From positions 1 to 6,343 of the forward strand of contig JAJZXP010000197.1 in the NCBI GenBank assembly GCA_021806345.1: a DNA stretch of 6,343 nt. The letters run 5' to 3'. The DNA is from Thermoplasmata archaeon (GTDB taxonomy: Archaea; Thermoplasmatota; Thermoplasmata; Thermoplasmatales; Thermoplasmataceae). Of this stretch, positions 1 through 3,542 are shown one piece after another (positions within the stretch are counted from its first letter, which is position 1; every line of letters begins with the position of its first letter). The position numbers were made by a program, and so were the translations under genes. Below the pieces are notes generated by a model. The model ran no database searches, was not told where the DNA came from, and saw only the letters and a list, made by a program, of their open reading frames with translations.

Positions 1-74
1 CATTGGAATACATGTAATCAATTGCATAACCATGGTGCTAATATTACTTTGGTTACGTGTTAGATATAAGATTT

Positions 75-1115
75 CTATAATCCACCAAATATTTTTTTCT
101 TAACTGATTTTGGCATGATTTTTGCTAATGTAATATACCTGGAAACTGATTTTTCTCCTTTTTTGTGAATTTTGCTGTGCAGATCATTATGCTTCTTAAG
201 CCATGGATAAATGCTTTCAGACCATGTTCTCTGATATATGTTAGGATCATCAAGGGAGGCAGCTTCTCCTGCTGCCTTTCCAGACCAGAATGCCCCCTGA
301 AGTCCTCCTGCTGTTGTATTAAGAACAGCGTTAACCATATCTCCAACCATAAGCCTGTTTCCATCCACTACCTTTTCCAGAGGAGCGGTAAGTGGTATCT
401 GATGAGCCATGTTGTGAAGCATTTTCCCCTGAACTTCTGGAAATTTCTCAGTAAATTTTTCAAGGACGTTTTTTGGTTGCGATGGTTCTATTGGATAGTA
501 ACATACTCCAATCTTCCTGGTGTTATCGCTTTCTGCAAAATCCCAGAAATATCCTCCTGGCGCAAGGTTGCTAAACCAGAGTATCATTTGAAAATCATCC
601 CTTTTTGGAAGTTCTCTGGTCTCCTCATAAGCTACAAGGGCTTCTGTTTTCCCAAGTTTCGGGCCTAGATTTGACTGGGGACCCGCCGCCATAATAAGAT
701 TTTTAGCAGTAATTTTCTCCTTGTCTGTAGTAACTTCGTTTCCCTGAACTTTTAAGACTCTTTCATTCATTCTGATATTCAACTTCCCGGCAAATTCATC
801 GGCAAGATATTTCTCATATTTTGTAAAATCATATACAAGACCAACCGGCTTATCAAATTTTAAAGGGATGTGGTTTCCATTAAATGTTCTGAAATCCATT
901 CCGAAAATCTCAGAGGATATGATTTTCTTCTCCTTTGGCATCCCAATTCTGTTTACCCATTCCAGAGAGACTGCCCCGGTTGATCTAACAGGTAAGCCTA
1001 TCTCCTGCTTCCTTTCAATAATAATATAATTGGTACCGGCTTTCTTGAGTGAAGCTCCAGCTGACAGACCACCAGTTCCAGCCCCTATAACTATAGTATC
1101 GAAATCATATTCCAT
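75..1115 (-). CDS. Geranylgeranyl reductase-family FAD-dependent oxidoreductase, divergent
   Basis: A 346-residue flavoprotein. The N-terminal Rossmann FAD motif GAGTGG lies at residues 11-16, with the ribose-binding acidic residue E34 at the end of the second strand. A second FAD segment (LIMAAGPQSNLG) is at 140-151, and the FAD-phosphate GD motif is at 258-259 followed by AGGL. PGGYFWDF (186-193) matches the substrate-cavity GYxWxF signature of archaeal geranylgeranyl reductases, which reduce double bonds of isoprenoid lipid chains at the membrane. Two things are odd. The usual PVRCGEG-type motif reads PVRSTG (42-47), so its cysteine is replaced by serine. The protein is also shorter than the roughly 390-450 residues usual in the family, with a lysine-rich tail. 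A relative acting on another substrate is therefore possible. The ATG at 1113-1115 is close to the Rossmann strand and lacks a Shine-Dalgarno site, which suits a leaderless mRNA. Family assignment is firm; the substrate is not. Confidence 0.85.
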   Translation of the reverse strand: MEYDFDTIVIGAGTGGLSAGASLKKAGTNYIIIERKQEIGLPVRSTGAVSLEWVNRIGMPKEKKIISSEIFGMDFRTFNGNHIPLKFDKPVGLVYDFTKYEKYLADEFAGKLNIRMNERVLKVQGNEVTTDKEKITAKNLIMAAGPQSNLGPKLGKTEALVAYEETRELPKRDDFQMILWFSNLAPGGYFWDFAESDNTRKIGVCYYPIEPSQPKNVLEKFTEKFPEVQGKMLHNMAHQIPLTAPLEKVVDGNRLMVGDMVNAVLNTTAGGLQGAFWSGKAAGEAASLDDPNIYQRTWSESIYPWLKKHNDLHSKIHKKGEKSVSRYITLAKIMPKSVKKKIFGGL

Positions 1116-1140
1116 GTTAATATACCGTCATACATTCAAC

Positions 1141-1150
1141 TTTATTAATA
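1141..1150 (-). promoter_or_regulatory. TATA box for the minus-strand flavoprotein gene
   Basis: Read on the minus strand, this is an AT-only stretch (TATTAATAAA) centred about 30 bases upstream of the ATG. An archaeal TATA box at this distance would place the transcript start at or next to the ATG, giving a leaderless mRNA; no Shine-Dalgarno sequence precedes the ATG. This is judged from position and composition only. Confidence 0.4.
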
Positions 1151-1239
1151 TTCTCAAAAAGCTCAAAGATAAGCTTATGTTACTCCCAGTTGGTGTTAGG
1201 AATATTTTTTCTGAAGAAATTCCAGAATTACTTTTTTAA

Positions 1240-1252
1240 AAGTTTTTATTAA
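1240..1252 (+). promoter_or_regulatory. Archaeal TATA box upstream of tRNA-Thr
   Basis: An A/T-rich box (AGTTTTTATTAA) preceded by a short A run that could act as the BRE. It ends about 24 bases before the first base of the tRNA, the expected spacing for archaeal transcription starting at or just before the mature 5' end. It is the only good candidate in the gap between the divergent flavoprotein gene and the tRNA. Confidence 0.45.
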
Positions 1253-1275
1253 TCTGTAAACATTACCCATACTGT

Positions 1276-1349
1276 GCCGTCGTAGCTCAGCCTGGTAGAG
1301 CGTGTGCTTGGTAAGCACAAGGTCGCGGGATCGAACCCCGTCGGCGGCT
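1276..1349 (+). tRNA. tRNA-Thr (anticodon GGU)
   Basis: A complete 74-base cloverleaf. The acceptor stem pairs GCCGTCG (1276-1282) with CGGCGGC (1342-1348), with one G:U pair. The D stem is GCTC (1285-1288) with GAGC (1298-1301). The anticodon stem is TGTGC/GCACA around the loop TTGGTAA, giving anticodon GGT at 1310-1312, which reads ACC and ACU threonine codons. The T arm GCGGG/CCCGT (one G:U pair) encloses the loop ATCGAAC (1330-1336). The discriminator base 1349 is T, common in archaeal tRNA-Thr. CCA is not encoded and no intron interrupts the anticodon loop. A pyrimidine-rich stretch (TCTCTTTCT, 1349-1357) just downstream could end transcription. The gene is intact although an apparent defence island follows its 3' end. 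Confidence 0.96.
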
Positions 1350-1605
1350 CTCTTTCTACATTCCAAATCCACAGCTAACCGAATATCCATATACTTACCG
1401 AATTTCTCCAGACTGAAGAGTAACCAAGGAAGATGAGCAAAGCGGTCCAGCCTGACTACATTTCGCATGAGATTGTCCTGAATGTACAGTATTATGACAT
1501 CTTCATGGATAAGACGCCTATTGGCTTTTGCAACACAATTCTTCAGTGTGAACCAAAAAATTAATCAAACAATTTAAGCTAGCTCTGTAAAATTAGGGAA
1601 TGTAG
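1350..1605. other. Gene-poor spacer between tRNA-Thr and the defence operon
   Basis: No gene can be named here. A 43-codon plus-strand frame (ATG 1433, TAA 1562-1564) begins MSKAVQPDYISHEI. It has a GGAAG almost touching its start, too close for a normal ribosome site. The minus strand is also open from about 1565 through the tRNA. Neither translation resembles a family I recognise, and the part of the minus-strand frame over the tRNA is plainly tRNA antisense. The middle of the gap seems richer in G and C than the AT-rich ends, so it may be decayed coding sequence, for example from an integrase or insertion sequence. The last 35 bases hold the likely operon promoter. Confidence 0.5.
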
Positions 1606-1606
1606 A
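1355..1606. repeat. Inverted repeat bounding the tRNA-operon spacer
   Basis: TCTACATTCC at 1355-1364 is repeated exactly, inverted, as GGAATGTAGA at 1597-1606. The two arms sit at the ends of the gene-free gap, and the right arm runs into the A of the methyltransferase ATG. Inside them ACAG (1371-1374) pairs with CTGT (1585-1588), and ACTGAAGA (1412-1419) pairs with TCTTCAGT (1540-1547). These inner blocks lie at matching distances of 41 bases in each arm, with a two-base shift from the outer repeat. The sequence between the blocks does not match well. No target-site duplication is visible. It may be a worn palindromic or MITE-like element, or chance. Confidence 0.4.
1571..1599 (+). promoter_or_regulatory. 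Likely promoter and ribosome site of the defence operon
   Basis: AATTTAAG at 1571-1578 is a TATA-like box about 30 bases before the methyltransferase ATG. It would start transcription close to 1600 and leave little or no leader. A weak Shine-Dalgarno-like AGGGA (1595-1599) sits six bases before the ATG. The perfect palindrome AGCTAGCT (1577-1584) overlaps the downstream edge of the box and could be an operator, though eight bases is short. The next two genes show no equally good promoter, so this is probably the operon promoter. Confidence 0.35.
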
Positions 1607-2850
1607 TGGATGAGAAAGTATTCATAGATCTTTTTGCAGGATCGGGCGGGTTATCTGAAGGATTTTTCCTGAACGGATTCAGACCAGTTGCGCACATTGA
1701 GAAAAATAGTGACTCTTCAAAAACACTGAAAACCAGAGCAGCGTTCCATTTCCTTAAGAAAACTGGAGACATTGAGTTATATAATGATTATTTAAGAGGG
1801 GAAATAAATTTTGACAAACTATCAAGGAATGTCCCAAAGGAAATTCTTGATACTATCATTAATGCAGAAATTACAGAAGAATCATTGCCCTCCTTGTTTA
1901 AAAAAGTGGATGAAAATTTGGCTCTAGCCGGGCATAAAGAAGTTGATCTGATTGTTGGTGGGCCTCCTTGCCAAGCATATTCACTGGTTGGAAGAGCTAG
2001 GGACAAATATAAAATGAAAGATGATCCCCGCAACTACATGTACCGGCTCTATGCTGACTTTTTAAGAAAATATAAACCAAAAGTGTTCATTTTCGAAAAT
2101 GTAATAGGATTATTATCTGCCGGGGAAGGAAAACTCTTTTCGGATGTACAAAATTATTTCAGGAAAGTTGGTTATGATCTGGATTACAAAGTCATTAATG
2201 CCAGAGATTATGGGGTATTACAAAACAGGAAAAGGGTAATACTGATTGGGTGGTACATAGGTTCTCATCTTAAGTATCCAGCTATGAAGCAAACCACTGG
2301 AGACTACGTGGTTAACGATCTTCTCATAGATTTGCCCCCGTTGAGGCCGGGAGAATGTCCAGAAAATGTTGATTATGCAACGGAACCTACTGAATATTTA
2401 AAACGATACAGAATTAGAAGTAAAGATGAAATATTAACTCAGCACATTACAAGACCTCATAATGAACGTGATCTGGAGATATATAGGCGAGCCATAACCC
2501 TCTGGAACAAAGAAAAGGGAAGACTTCACTATACTGATATTCCCCAAGAATTTAGAACACATAAGAACATTGTTTCCTTCTTAGATAGATACAAAGTTGT
2601 GGCTGGAGATCTTGCATATTCCCAAACGATTGTTTCTCACATTTCCAAAGATGGCCATTACTATATTCACCCTGACATTTTTCAGTTGAGGTCTCTATCG
2701 ATAAGAGAAGCCGCTAGACTTCAATCATTCCCAGATAATTACTATTTTGAGGGATCACGCACTTCTAGTTTTGCTCAGATTGGTAATGCTGTTCCACCTT
2801 TGTTGGCTGAAAGTCTAGCAAAGTCTATAGGGTATTTATTAAAGGAATGA
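1606..2850 (+). CDS. DNA (cytosine-5-)-methyltransferase, DISARM DrmMII-like
   Basis: A 414-residue enzyme that moves a methyl group from S-adenosylmethionine to carbon 5 of cytosine in a specific DNA site. All diagnostic motifs are present in order: motif I DLFAGSGG (8-15, AdoMet binding), motif IV GGPPCQ (118-123, catalytic C122), motif VI ENV (164-166), motif VIII QNRKR (206-210), a REAARLQSFPD block (367-377, motif IX) and motif X QIGNAVPP (391-398). The target-recognition region lies at about 226-360, so the recognised site cannot be read from the sequence. The stretch between motifs I and IV is about 100 residues, long compared with M.HhaI. The ATG places motif I at the very N-terminus, as usual. 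It is first of three closely packed genes ending in drmA, which suggests self-marking for DISARM class 2; a stand-alone or ordinary restriction-modification methyltransferase is the alternative. The enzyme class is certain, the DISARM role inferred. Confidence 0.95.
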   Translation: MDEKVFIDLFAGSGGLSEGFFLNGFRPVAHIEKNSDSSKTLKTRAAFHFLKKTGDIELYNDYLRGEINFDKLSRNVPKEILDTIINAEITEESLPSLFKKVDENLALAGHKEVDLIVGGPPCQAYSLVGRARDKYKMKDDPRNYMYRLYADFLRKYKPKVFIFENVIGLLSAGEGKLFSDVQNYFRKVGYDLDYKVINARDYGVLQNRKRVILIGWYIGSHLKYPAMKQTTGDYVVNDLLIDLPPLRPGECPENVDYATEPTEYLKRYRIRSKDEILTQHITRPHNERDLEIYRRAITLWNKEKGRLHYTDIPQEFRTHKNIVSFLDRYKVVAGDLAYSQTIVSHISKDGHYYIHPDIFQLRSLSIREAARLQSFPDNYYFEGSRTSSFAQIGNAVPPLLAESLAKSIGYLLKE

Positions 2851-2882
2851 ATTAATAATTGAAAGATAATAATTCATATATT

Positions 2883-3542
2883 ATGCATCCAGAAAAGACT
2901 TCGTTTGCCAGAAACTGCATTTTGAAGTGGGGCATAAAAAACCAAAGAAGTTTTACCTGGAGATTAAGCAATTCAAGGTATGAAATATTTATTTCTGAAT
3001 TCTTACTTCACCGAACACAAGTAATTCAGGTTTCTCATATCTATGACTGGTTTATTCAGCGATATCCAGACTTTGAATCCATCGCAGGAACGACTAAATT
3101 GAATTTAAGAGAAGATCTCAAGACGATTGGATTAAATTGGCGAATCGACGCACTTTATGATTGCGCCTTAAGAATAAGTCATGATTACAGAGGCATTCTA
3201 CCACTGGATAAAAACGCCCTCTTGTCCCTTCCCGGAGTGGGGGAATATATTGCTTCTACAGTTGTCTGTTTTTGTACAGGATCAATTGAACCAGTACTTG
3301 ATACAAACATAGTGAGGTTCATTGGCCGATTTTATGGTTTAAAAATTACTGATTCTTCACGTAGAAATAAAAGGTTCAAAGAGCTTATCTTACAATTCCT
3401 AAATACAAAAAATCCTAGACAACTGATTTATTTCCTTATTGATTTTGCATTTGCCGTATGCACACCAAGCAAACCTATATGTACATCTTGTCCCATTGAG
3501 ACTGTATGCAATTTTGGATCTGGAGGCGGTATTAGAAAATGA
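2883..3542 (+). CDS. HhH-GPD iron-sulfur DNA glycosylase, Mig-type (T:G mismatch)
   Basis: A base-excision glycosylase of the EndoIII/MutY superfamily, 219 residues from ATG 2883, close to the about 221 of Mig.MthI. The conserved SEFLLHRTQV segment (38-47) corresponds to the EndoIII/MutY N-terminal helix. The helix-hairpin-helix is LPGVGEY (116-122), and the catalytic aspartate is D140 in VLDTNIVR. The residue two after LPGVG is Tyr (Y122): EndoIII has its lyase Lys there, MutY typically Ser, and Mig.MthI Tyr (Y126, with D144). The 18-residue Tyr-Asp spacing is identical. Four cysteines, C193-X6-C200-X2-C203-X5-C209, form the canonical 4Fe-4S loop. The expected role is removing T opposite G after 5-methylcytosine deaminates, which fits the upstream methyltransferase. 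A TTG at 2859 with AAAGGA 12 bases upstream is an alternative start adding eight residues; the ATG fits family length better. The TGA overlaps the drmA ATG, so translation is probably coupled. The substrate is inferred. Confidence 0.9.
   Translation: MHPEKTSFARNCILKWGIKNQRSFTWRLSNSRYEIFISEFLLHRTQVIQVSHIYDWFIQRYPDFESIAGTTKLNLREDLKTIGLNWRIDALYDCALRISHDYRGILPLDKNALLSLPGVGEYIASTVVCFCTGSIEPVLDTNIVRFIGRFYGLKITDSSRRNKRFKELILQFLNTKNPRQLIYFLIDFAFAVCTPSKPICTSCPIETVCNFGSGGGIRK
3522..3526 (+). promoter_or_regulatory. Shine-Dalgarno site of drmA inside the glycosylase gene
   Basis: GGAGG within GGAGGCGGT is the best match to the archaeal anti-Shine-Dalgarno sequence near any start in the window. It lies 12 bases before the ATG at 3539, slightly long, and encodes glycine-rich residues at the glycosylase C-terminus. 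With the ATGA stop/start overlap it supports 3539 as the drmA start. Confidence 0.5.

Noticed and set aside
1..103. Possible end of a plus-strand gene entering from the left
   Set aside because: Two frames are open from the edge, to TAG at 61-63 and to TAA at 101-103; the second reads like a membrane helix. Both are too short, and AT-rich DNA gives such reading by chance. The T run at 92-98 could be a terminator for such a gene but also encodes the lysine-rich tail of the opposite gene.
1196..1468. 90-codon minus-strand frame across the tRNA
   Set aside because: Its middle (SRDLVLTKHTLYQAELRR) is the antisense of tRNA-Thr, a well-known false gene. The rest has no recognisable family and no ribosome site.
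2853..2874. Direct repeat TAATAATT before the glycosylase start
   Set aside because: Two 8-base copies 14 bases apart in an AT-only gap are expected by chance; I see no reason to call an operator or internal promoter.
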